Of a DNA stretch of 64,000 bases, positions 34,153 through 45,300 are shown piece after piece. The notes below the pieces were generated by a model. The model was not told the DNA's origin. It ran no database searches and was given only the letters and a program-made list of their open reading frames with translations. Origin of the DNA: Deuterostichococcus epilithicus (taxonomy: Eukaryota > Chlorophyta > Trebouxiophyceae > Prasiolales > Stichococcaceae); assembly GCA_033439295.1 (NCBI GenBank), contig JAVTLE010000016.1, forward strand, positions 806,001-870,000. The letters are read 5' to 3'. The stretch's first letter is position 1. Each line of letters starts with the position of its first letter. The translations under genes were made by a program, and so were the position numbers.

Positions 34153-34855
34153 GTGCCCGCCACATATTCCGCTGTGACTGACCGCAAGAGTAGCATAGCC
34201 CAAGTGCTTGCAGAGGCTTCATCAGGACGTACCCTGGGTAAATTCCAGCCTTGGGTGAGCGTCTCGGATAGCGGTATGCAGGACAGCGACGAGGACCCAG
34301 TTGCGCAGCAGCAACATGACAAGGAGCAGGTGTTTCTGGCATGCAAGGTGGCCGTGGCACAGGCCATAGCCGCCTACATGGAACGGGATCAGGCCTGTGG
34401 TACGGCCTCGAGCTCGACGGTGAAGATCACGGTTCGAGGTAGCAGCGACCCAGGCGGCCGTGTCGAGATCAGAGGTGCTTGCAGTGGGATGCAAATCCGC
34501 ATTCACGTATGCTTTATGTGGACACCTGAAATTGCTCCTGGCTGCACGAGCGATCGTAGGCGTGGGGTGTCCAGGCAACTGACAACGTGTGCCTGTACAC
34601 AAGCAGTAGCAGACAGCGGCAGAGCCCTGCCTGACGACAAGAAGGTATGTGCCGACGGGCGCTGTGCAGTAAAATTGGCGGCAAATGCGCCAGTGGCCTA
34701 CGGTCTGGGCTTCGACAGGCAATAAGTCAGGAGCTTTCTTCAGGTCATCAGGAGCTTTCTTGCTGGCGCCTTCCACGCCCACAGCGTGTGCATCGCTGGC
34801 CAAACGCTGACGCTGCGGTCGACAGGTGCCATTGCTTGTGCAGATCGTCCTGTGA
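34153..34855 (+). CDS. Small uncharacterised protein (5' end unresolved)
   Basis: Three segments join in phase: 34153-34438, 34607-34644 and 34826-34855 (stop 34853-34855). The first follows an acceptor (ttgtag), so an upstream exon may exist; otherwise the first Met, at 34276, would give 76 residues. The deduced protein has a Ser/Asp-rich start (MQDSDEDPVAQQQHDKEQ), an amphipathic helix (VFLACKVAVAQAIAAYMERD) and a beta-like end (TVKITVRVADSGRALP then VPLLVQIVL). I recognise no family. It could be the first part of the next gene, but no in-phase link was found across the CTG repeat. Confidence 0.4.
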
Positions 34856-34890
34856 ATCGATGTAACCTGGAGGCAGAACAGCTGGAGCAA

Positions 34891-34892
<2 letters not shown>

Positions 34893-34934
<42 letters not shown>
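34893..34934 (+). repeat. (CTG)14 trinucleotide repeat
   Basis: Fourteen uninterrupted ctg units lie just upstream of the start codon assigned to the next gene (34968). In the frame of that ATG the repeat would read poly-Leu, but no start or acceptor supports its translation. It is most likely 5' UTR or intergenic. Confidence 0.9.
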
Positions 34935-34937
<3 letters not shown>

Positions 34938-34967
34938 ACTTTGTTTGCTCCCTGCCGAACCTCAAAT

Positions 34968-37900
34968 ATGCCGCCCTCGACGCTGCCTGCAGCGGCGGAC
35001 GAGTCGGTGGTGCGGGCCTATGCGCTAACGCCGCTGGCGAACGAGCGCCGCGGTGTGCGCGCGGGCGACATCGGCGTGACGGCTTTGGACGCGCTGCCAA
35101 AGCAGTGCACCATGCCATTTGCCGGCAACGAGTTGCGCTTCGACGTCAGCGTCGCAGGTGGCATTGTGTCAAGCTGCGAAGTAAACTCCCGCACAGCACA
35201 GCGGCTGTGGCTCCTGGCGACAGCAGGCTGTTAACCTGTGCCAGCAGACTGCAGGCGGCTGGTTTGCTGTGCGTTGTAGTGGCACCAATTCCGTGTCTGG
35301 TCATGCACATGCACCGATGTCAAACCTGCAGCCGGCAAATGCAGGACTCGGCAGCGAGCAGCTTCTGGACGGCGTACAGGTGATTGTCGGTTGGTGCGGC
35401 AGCTTGTCACACCTCGCTCTAGTTTCATCTGATCTCATTTCCCACAACCCGACGACTGCACGTCAGTGATGCCTGCGGCTGGCCGGCAGTCCAGCTGACT
35501 CGTGAAAACTTAGATTCGCATCACAGTGGAGAGGAACGCTGATGCTGGCTCGGCTGCCACAGGCTGTGCTGGAGACCCATGCCATGGTGGCGCCACCTGT
35601 CAGCCTGCAGCTGCGCGTCCGCAGCCTCGACTGCATCGAGGTGACTGTGGCAAGAAGCGCAGTCCATGGAGCGGGTCCTGACATGTTGGTAGGCTGTGGC
35701 GCCGTCCATGCTCCTTCGGCTGCTGGGTTGTGTTCCATCACCAACGCATGGCAATCGGCACAAGGCGACCGGCAGTGACGTGCGGGCACTGCTGTGAAGA
35801 TGCCAAAGCCGCTGCAAAGGGCCAAGCAGTAGAGGCAGGGTGCTGTAGCCAGGAACCACACTGGATTTGCGTATCAAGTGCGCCTGCTAGTCGTTGTCAG
35901 AGCGGCTATATCGCCACCTGCCCACCTGCTCCTGCACGTGCAGGACCACGATTTCGTGGTCACGGGCGGCATGAGCAGCGGCGCACAGCTGCGCCAGCCG
36001 CTGCCCATCACTCCCGATCAGCAGCTCCTTCAAGGTTGGCGCGCTCTGCACTGGACGCCTGCCTCGTCTTTGCAAGTGTAGTCAAACCGAAACATCTGCA
36101 AGGCACACGCCATTGTTTTTTGCGTCAATGCACTGATCCCGCCTCTGAGCAAGGCCGAACAGGCATGTTGACGCTTTAATTCCCCTGTGCGACCACGTTG
36201 CAGGGCTGCAGGCATGGTTCACCCCGAACCAGCCTGCCCCATGCGACGCGCTATCGGGGACCGGCACGCCGCTGCCCTCGCCGCCGCCGCTGCCGGCGCC
36301 CGCATTTCTGAGCCAGCAGCGGTCGGACGCTGAGGACGAGACGCGGGTGCGCCCAGCTGCGAAGCTTTGGCAGGCTGGGCGCTGGCGTGGAGCAGGCGAC
36401 CTTGCAGTGACTGAACAGTCACCTCTTGCCCCTCGCTAGGGGGCATTCGCACCATGTTGGAGGGAGATACCGCATGCACCATGGCTCGGGGCCATGACCG
36501 TGGGAATACGCCGGTGTGCCAGCGCAGGCGGGGGAGCTGCGCCATGATGGCATGCAGCTGGAGGGCGCTGCAGCGGAAGCATCGGGGCGGCACCCGCCAG
36601 GGGTCCAGGCGATGACCATCCTGCTGGGCAGTTCAGGTGCATGGCCTTGCCGCACGCCTGCTGGTGGCTGCACGAAGATATCTCCCTGCAGGCGCTTGTG
36701 TGTGACAACCACCACACTTGAGACGTGCAAGGCTGCTGCGGCATGCTCAGACGCGTAACTCATGACTGCTCCAGGGCAGATACTACCTGATGTGCGGTCG
36801 CATTCGTTGCAGCAACTCGTCTGGTCACGAACTTCGAGTGTACACGATTTGACGCAGGCGCGGGAACTGAGGGGGCAGGCGCATACGGCTGGGCGGCGGC
36901 TGCCGCACTTGTGCTGCAGCCGGACGCGGCCTTCGAGGAACACATGCAGGCTGACGCCGATGGTGCAGCCGCTGCCGCAGATTCATGTAGGAAACTGTAT
37001 GCGCATTTGCATCGTCCGACCCTCGAAGCGCGCTGTGCCAAGCCACTTATTTGCTGCATGCGCTGGCAGCGGCGGCGTACATGTGTTGAGCAGAGCAGCG
37101 ATGCCTCGCCCACTGACAACTCCTGGTGGTGCCTGTCCATGCATCTGATCGAGTTGCCTTGCTCCAGGGTACCCATCGGCAGCGAATAGTAACTCACCGC
37201 CGATGTCAGCGAGCAGGCTCGGTGCCGGTGCACCTCTTCCAGAATGGCGCGATGCTGACACGGCCAGGCGCCCGGATCGCCAAAGCGCTGCGCCTCGCCT
37301 GCTGGCCGGAGCTGGGCATCGAGTTCAAGGTGTTTTGCAAAATTCGGCTGCCTTTGGAAAGAACTGTTCAAGTTGCCTGCTGGCCGCAGCTGGGCAGTGA
37401 CTGCAAGGCTTCTCAGTTGCTCCCCTTGCCTGCGCGCCATGTACGGTCCATACATGTGCCTGGGTGCGCTATCTTATCTAGACTGTCGACCTGCGGAATG
37501 TTGGGACAAGCATCGGAAAACTGGCATTGCGTGCTGGATGCTCGCAGAGGAGCCATTTCGGTTCCCTGGTCCTCTGCACCAATACACGCCGTTGCTGATA
37601 GAGCCGCTGATAGAGCGCCTGATGATCAACTGCCTGATTGGTGCATGTGTGGTTAATCTCACACGAAGGCTACCTGTCATGCAGGGGGCGGACGTGCAGG
37701 ACACGCTCAGCCTGGTGGTGCTGGGCCTGGCCAGCCAGCACGCGCCGCAGGGGGAGGCCCGCCTGCGGCAGCTTACAGCCGCTGTGCTGCATCTGCGCCA
37801 CATGGCGGCGCCGGGCAGTCAGCCGCCGGCGTACCCGCCGGCGCTTGCCGCCAAACCTGAGGTGCACCGAGTGATGAGCGTGCTGTAACTGGTTCTTCTT

Positions 37901-39244
37901 TTGTTTGCGGGTGTGGTGTCAGCTCGCATGCGGTCATCCTTCCTGGGCTTGACAAGAAGCTGCAGCAGGTAGCCCATAACAGGTCTGCTCTGCCTGTGCA
38001 CTTGAGTGGCCGAATCTGACACGGTTCGAGCGGTCGACTGGCGCCGCCTGCAGGCAAAGCTGATCAAGGCGGCCCTGGAGGATGCGCTGCTGCAGTGGAA
38101 GGCTCGCCACCCAGGTGGGCGCTTGTGCACGGCCGCTATGGATGTTGTCTGAGTCAGGTCTGAGTCAGGTGCGGTGATTCTCAGACACATGGCGAGGCCG
38201 GCAGACCATGCCCACATGTGCGAGCCCCTGCGCTGCGGAGACACACCGTCAGCTGCGCCTGCTGAGGCGGCCCGATCATTCGAGACTCCCGAGGGCCGCC
38301 TGACCGCGAGTGTGCCCGTTCGTGGCTGTCAGCAGGCGAGCTGTGCTCGAAGCTGGAGCACCGGGTGCAGCAGGCGCTGCCGGAGCTGGCCCGCGCAGTC
38401 ATGGGTGCACCAAAACCCAAATCTCATATTGCACTTGTGAATTGTTTTCCAGTGACGGTGTGACCCTCTGCATGACTGCAACCAGCAGCCTTCCGACGCT
38501 CCATTGGCAGGCAGCTGTGCCGTTATGGAAAGAGCTGCCTGCAAGCCGCGTACACTGCTTCTTGCTGGACATGCTCAGTCGATCACAAGCCTAGGAAGGC
38601 ATGCTTGAGATGAGGGTATGGGGAGTGATATCCACGCTCGCGTCTGCGAGTGGCGCCGCAGGCATCGTGCTGGGCAGCGACAACGAGGGCTTCCAGCGGG
38701 AGGCCTGCGAGCTGCTGGGCTTTAACGGCGCGGACGACGAATTGGGCGCAGCGGTGCTGCGCCGCATGCAGGCAAGTACCATTAGCTGGAACAGCAGCGC
38801 AATTGGCGTCCGGCGGTCAAGTTGGTGTGCAGCGTCCTCTGGGGCGGTTGTGGGGACCTGGACTGGGACCATGCAAGACAATGTCCTGTGGCAGGGCGGT
38901 GGCTCTCCAGACGACCGTGATGCTGCCGAAAGGTTCTCCGTCCCCGGTTGATACAGGAATTCCATTCAACTTGAGCTAGTTTGTCGAGTAAGGACATCGG
39001 CACGCAGGATGTGGTCGGCAGCCGCATCCAGGAGAAGCGGGAGGCGGCAGCGGCGGCGCGGGGCGAGACAACCGCTGCAGTGTACGCGGCGCACCACGTC
39101 CAGCCGGGGTTTGGTCCTTTGCCATCAGCAGCCGACGACACGCAAGGCGGTCACGGTGGCTCTGGGCTGCCTGCAGTGCAGCCAGGCATGGGGGTGCAGC
39201 ATGCCACCAGTGATGTACCCACGGGCATGTACAGCGGTTCATAA
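34968..39244 (+). CDS. Uncharacterised 476-residue protein, 13 exons
   Basis: Exons closing in phase: 34968-35157, 35345-35379, 35563-35640, 35944-36034, 36204-36346, 36775-36796, 36858-36962, 37217-37329, 37685-37861, 38054-38114, 38336-38404, 38662-38771 and 39008-39244. The 22-nt sixth exon is followed by a 61-nt intron. The N-terminal 160 residues look beta-rich (NELRFDVSVAG, SLQLRVRSLDCIE, DHDFVVTGGMSSG, LQAWFTPNQP). A Pro-rich linker follows, then YYLMCGAGTEG, then a helical part (ARIAKALRLACWPELGIEF; AKLIKAALEDALLQWKARH; SKLEHRVQQALPELARAV). The tail is Gly/Ala/His-rich and disordered. No signal peptide or membrane helix is visible. I do not recognise the family; a trafficking or assembly factor with an Ig-like domain is only a guess. 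The intron after 38771 has a GC donor. More exons upstream are possible. Confidence 0.6.
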
Positions 39245-39385
39245 TACGTTTACATGTTTCACTTGACTGTCACGGCCCGTTTTGGAAACGATGCTTCTAC
39301 TTCGATGGGGTTGTTGAGGATTGCTGTCCGCTTGTCGCCACAAACCAAGGCTTGACGCTGACCAATGCTAGGTGTACCACACTCG

Positions 39386-42300
39386 TCACTCCTGGAGTAG
39401 TAATGAACTACTGGAGTAGTAGACTCCAGGGCTTAGGAAGTGGACTCCAGGGCTCGCCAGGGCCTCCTTGGCAAACTCTGCCACCTTGCCGCCAGCCGAT
39501 TCCGCGAGCTGCGACAGATACGCGAGCGTGGCAGTCATGTCTACGGCACCTTGCTGCAGCTCTGCCATTGCAAGGTGCGCAGCGGTGCAGGCGGCCGCCA
39601 CCACCGGGCTGATCCCTGCATGGTTGGCTCCGTCTTGCAGCGCCGCTCCTGTGTCGCCGGTCGCCGCGGCATCGCTGCCTGCAGTCTCTTCCGGTCGGGG
39701 CACATGCTCCAGCAGCGACGAGAGCAGCCCTTCTGAGAGGCACGCATGACAGGCGTCGTCAGTTTGCAGCTGCTCTAATCCCTTCGAGAGCAGAGGCTTT
39801 CAGACGAACAGTGGACGGCGCCAACGCATGCCACAAATCATGCCCTAGAACACACTGCATTCCCCTGGTGATACCTGGATACAATTTTTCAACTGCATCC
39901 TTTTGCAAGGTGTCTGAAGATCGCACCTCCAGCCTGCGGCAGCGGTGAAGTTGCAATGACAAGTGTGGCGGCCAGCAGGGTGCGAGCGCGCTCCGCCGCA
40001 GGCAGCGCGGCATGCAGCCCCGCCACTGCCGCCGCTTGCGGCGCTGCCGCTGCCGACCCTGCACGACCGAGCACTCGTGTCAGCCAAACTTGCTTATCTA
40101 CTTCCAGCGCCATCTCGACATGAGGCTGCCACTGTTGTTCCATGTGCAGACATGCACATGTCCACAAACCTGGGCCGGCCCTGAACTATTCGACAACAAT
40201 CTGCTCGTCAGCCCGCGGCAGTCAAGGCAGCAGTTTCTGCTGCCAGGACAGCCCTGGTCGATCCCATTGGTGCACCTGCTGCGGCGGCGGCGCACTCCGC
40301 CAGCCACGTCAGCAGCCTCTCCGCTGCGCTTTCTGCTTCCTGCATCCCGCTGCCGCCGTCGCCGCTGCTGCGCAGGCCGGCCGGCAGCAGCTCTGCTAAC
40401 TCGCCTCCTGCGGCCACTGCAGCCTCCGTGTTTGCGGCGGCCGCCGGCTCTGCGGGCAGAGCGTCAGCCAGCAGCGCCCACCTGCGGCATAGCAGCGCTT
40501 GTGAGAACGACTCGCAACCCAAACCTAGGATAAGTCAACAGGCCGCCCGAATTCGACATTGCAGCGCTTGTGAGAAAGACTCGCAACCCTGAGCCAACCC
40601 TGAGCCACATGGATGCACCAGAAATTCCTTGCACGCTGTGTCCTTGAATTTTTTTCCGTGCTCTTGAGAGCAGACAGAACATCTTCAGCCACGGTAGACC
40701 TGAAAGGCCACCTGTTCCGAAGCGGCGCAGCGGCAGCGGCGAGGGCCCACGCCGCGATGTCCCGGAAAGTCGCAGCGTCTGCCGCGCTCAGGCTGCCGCT
40801 CGCCAGCGGTGAGGTGCCGCCGGCGACAGCTGCGGCTGCAGGGCCGTTCAGGGCTTCTGCTGGCAGCGTCAGCAGGACTGCCTGCAGCAGCAGCTGCCGC
40901 ACGGCATCGGCCGCTTCTGCCAATGCGCCGACTGCACGGCCGTCGGTGGCTGGGAAGCGGCCCAGCAGCTGCGCCAGCTCGCCCGCCTGTCAACAGCGGA
41001 GACAGGTTCATGAAACAAAGCCTTGGTGTCGTTTGTCATCGAAACTGCTGCATATCGGCATATCGTCGCAGCTGCCTCCTGCGCATTTGTGAAGCAACAA
41101 ATGCAGCTTGCCAGTCCCAGTGAAGCCGTTGCCGCCCCAGAAGCAAAGCAAAGCAAAGGAGATGGCAAAGGAGGAAGCTCGCCTGCAGCACCGCGCCGGT
41201 GAAGCCGCGCCGGCGGCGGTCGCGCGACAGCCGCAGAGCGGCTACCAGGAGCCGCAGCGTCGCCGGCCACACTGCTGCAGCGCCGTCGCAACCCGCCCGG
41301 CCGCCACCTGCCGACGCCGCTCCTGCGCGGCCACCACAAACTTCCCCGGTTGTGTGAAGCCATCCAGCATGCACCGGCTGCGGCAGGCCACTTGTTCGCG
41401 AGCGAGAGCGGGCCGGTTGGGCTGCCTTGCAGACGACATCTGTAAAGGTTGGCACACACAACAACAGGGTGTGACTGAAGGAGCACTGCTGTGGGTCAGC
41501 AAGAGCGCACCGGCGAGGGCATGGATCAGCAGCCGGGAGGCAACCGCAACCTGGTCCGCCTGCGCGCTGCGAGCCATGGAGCGCGCCTGCCGCGCCTCCG
41601 ATACCTGCCGCCGTCCAGCAACCCAGCTTTTGAGGATGGTAAACATCTTGAATGCCTTTGATTGAGCGGTACAAGCGGTCAGTCCTCCCCACAGTCTGGG
41701 CCTGTGGGCTGCCTGCCCGCCTGCCTCGGCCCCAACACCTACCACCTTGCAACAATGTTTGACAGGGACTGACACGGATCCGCCGTCTGCCGCGCGTAAA
41801 GGCAGAGGTGCGGGGCGCCTGCATGCTCTTCGTCCATGCTGAGCCCGCTATTCGCGTGGTGTGCAGCAGGAGTCCTGTGGGCATGCAGGAACGCGAGCAT
41901 GTTGTCACTGAAGGCAAGACCGCACCACAGCCGTGAGGGCGTCGATTGCCTCGGCCGCCTCCCACGCTGCCTGGGTCGGGCGCGCAGCGGCGGCGCCGCG
42001 CGCCGCGGGAGCGTGCGCCNCNGCCTGCAGCGCGGCCGTACAGGCGGCGCCCGCCGCGGACGTCAGCCAGGGGATCAGGCCTACGGCGCACAGAGTCGGA
42101 AGCTTGTCGAGACAGCGCACGTGGTCGCCAGGGGGTGTTGAAGCTTCTCGACGCTGGCCCGTCAGCAGGTGTCTGCAGCGTGCACAGGCGTCCCCCACTG
42201 GAAACAGAATCAGAGCACAGTGTACGAGTCACCCGCTGGGCGGCCGCGCACTCGCGGCGGCAGGTCCATTCCGGGACAGGCACCAAGCGGCTGCATCTGG

Positions 42301-45300
42301 CCGCCGGCGGGCCGAGCAGCAGGGGAAGGGCTGGAGCCGTGGACCCGGTCATAGGCGAGGATTTTTGGTTGAATTAGCGCCGCACCCGCGGAGGCCGCCA
42401 NGTCGCGCGCCGCCGCGGGGATGCGCGCGGCGCGGCACAGCGTCGCCAGCGCCAAAGCCCTCGCCACCGGCTCCGCCACCGCGCTGTCGGCCAGCGCCAT
42501 GAGCAGCTCGAAGGCGAAGCGCCGCCGGTACAGCCGCACGTCGTCCGGCCCCTGCAGAGCAGCGTGTGAGCAGGCTTGCGGTTTGAAGCTCGATTGGGTG
42601 GCCGTAGGCTGGCTGCCCCCAACCGATACAGCGGAAGAGCTGTGCAATGCGAGCTGCTAGGAGGCAGGTCTTCCGAATGAGATGTGCACAGAGCGTGGGC
42701 AAGCGCCAGCTAGGGCTGAAGAGGATGCGGCTCTCGTCAGGCTTCAATGGTTGTGGCATACGAGTGCAGTATGTCGTAGTTGGTGCAGTGTCTCCAGTGC
42801 AATGTTAGTTGTCTGCGAAGAGTTGGCTCAGAGAGATTCCCACGTGTGTACATCGTCATTGGGCGATGCCCTCGGATGTCCATATCTACTACAAAATTGA
42901 GAATGGTTCATCACAGCCGCGTCCCCAGACTCATCTCCGACACGACTTGGAAGATGCAGGGGGGACAGCCACTGGGTCGCCTATTGCACCGGCAGCCCCG
43001 GGTTTTACATTCATAAACAGTTCAGTGTCAACAACCACCTGGCAGGTCCGCCTCCCAATAGCGGGATGGCACTGCCATTTTTGAAAGTAGATCTCCCACC
43101 TGCAGGCCGGCGTGCAGCAGGCGCAGTAGCCACAGGCGCTCCTGCGAGTGCTGCGGCGTGCCGCTGAACATCTCGCTGTACAGCAGCGGCAGCTCCTGAG
43201 GGAGATACCATGGAGAGCCGTCAATGGGGCGGCAGCGATGTGACAGAAATGCTGATGCTAAAATGCTGATGAAATACTGATGCTGGTTTCTTTGTGAGCC
43301 GCAGACGTGCCGCTGAGCATCTCGTGCCAGCTCCTGCGGGGGTCGAATTGAACAACATCGTTGCGAGACGGCAGTGAAGTGACAGATCAGATTGTGTATT
43401 TCGTGCAAGCTGCTGATGCTTAGTTGTCAAGGAGCGGCAGCTGCTGCGGGATTGATTGGAGAAGAACTCCCCGTAAAATTGCGGGGTGGCAGCACGACAG
43501 GACAGGCGCGCATTGTGTTGCTCGATCCAGGCGGCCAGGGGACCTCACTACCGTTGGACGGGGAGCAGGTGCCGGGCTGTGCGGGCAGACTGAGCAGACG
43601 AGAACCGCCGTGGCATGTAGCTGGCTGAGCCTCTCATCGATGCTTCCCCAAGCAATTGCCCCTAAACGCAGCTGCACGCCCGCACGGGGCAGAGGGGCAG
43701 AGTGGCAGCTCCTGAGACTGGCAATGCAGAAGGCCCCAGAGGGAGTGCGGGCAGGGAAAAACCCGCACGTCCAGGTCGAGGTCGGGCCGCGCCGACAGCA
43801 GCTTGCCCAGCCGCCGGTGCATGCCGGCCTCCGGCGCCGCCAGTTGCGTCGCGGCTTCCGCCAGGAACAGCGCCACCACCGCCGGCAGCCGCTGCAGGGC
43901 GCCCTGGCCCGCAGTCCCTGCGGCTTTGTCTGCTGTTTTGCCCGCCGCCGGCTTTGTGCTGCTGCCTTCATGGTCCGCCCAGCCATTGGCCTGGGAGTCT
44001 GTGCCGCCTGCGCCGGCCGCAACAGCCGCTGCCACTGGCGCGGGGTTGCCGTCGGCTGTCTCCGCAGGCGCTGCCAGGGCAGACTGCAGAATGGGCGCCA
44101 GCGGCTCCAGCGGCTGCAGGCCCCGCGGCAGGGCTGCGGCGTCCGCCAGCGCCACCGACAGAAATGCCAGCGCCGCCGCCGCGGTGCTCCTGTGACCAGC
44201 AGGCACTTGAAAATGAGAATTGTGCATCAAAGCAAAGGCTCTGCCGCGGCTCGACAGCATACTCAGTATGTGGCGCTTTGGTGTCTCATCAGCGTCTCGC
44301 GCAGACCAACAACAGGCATGGAGCCCATTTGGTTCGGGCATGGCGGCGCAGAAGACTGACAGCTGACTGGCTTGGACGCTGACCTGAGCTCTGGCTGCGC
44401 GTTTGACAGGGTCGCCAGGGCGACTGCCGACAGGCCGCTGCTCACGAATGCCTCGAGGTCCATGGCGCCGTCCCGCAGCGCCTGAATTGACACATACAGC
44501 GCGTGTTGGGTCGAGTCAACCACGCGATGTCCTGCCAATGCAGACTGCCATTCAAGGCAGCCCACAGCCACTGCGAACCTCCTCGCAGGGAGCCACCACG
44601 CAGAACACATCAGAACACAGGCTCGCCACCCCAAAACAAGGATTCGCACTGGCACCTGCACAGCAAAGGGCAGCACGAATGCCGGGTCATGCGCTGCGGG
44701 GTGGCCCGGCGCGACGGCCGCCAGGGCGGCCCGCCGTGCATCGACGGGCGAGCCCGCCTCAAGCAGCCGCCTCCGCCGCTGCACGACGTCTGGTGAGGGC
44801 GTGGCTCCCGGCGCGGGGCCCAACACCCCCTGGCGGTGCGCCTGCAGCGCTGCGGCGCCCCACAGGAAGCTGCGGGATGGGCAGAGAGCACCAGGGATTC
44901 GTCCTCGGTTCGATTGGAGATACGGTGTCACAGTATGGATTGCTGCTGACGAGCATACGAGTATGCTGCGTGCAGAACGTGCGAGCCAGGGCTGATGCTG
45001 CGTTGCTGCCGTGCCGCAGACCGCTGCCCCGCCTCCGCGGCGTGGCAGACTGCTGCATGAGACACTATGACCTGATCCTTGCGTTGCATGAAGGCATGGT
45101 GATTTGCATGAAGGCATGATCGGCCACTCTGGCCATGCGGAGTGGTTGCTCACCCGGTGGCAGCGAGCGGACCGATGGCACCGACGGCGCTGTTGCCAGC
45201 GGAGCCGGCGGCGGCTGCAGGGATCCCGAGCTGGTCGATCGACTGGAGCACCGCCAGCAGTGCACGGTCCGCCGCCGCCATCGTGGCGCCGTAGGCCGCC

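Noticed and set aside
36350-36440. In-frame extension of the fifth exon of the unknown gene to a stop at 36440
   Set aside because: It is Arg/Ala-rich and lacks order, while splicing at 36346 leads in phase to the downstream exons.
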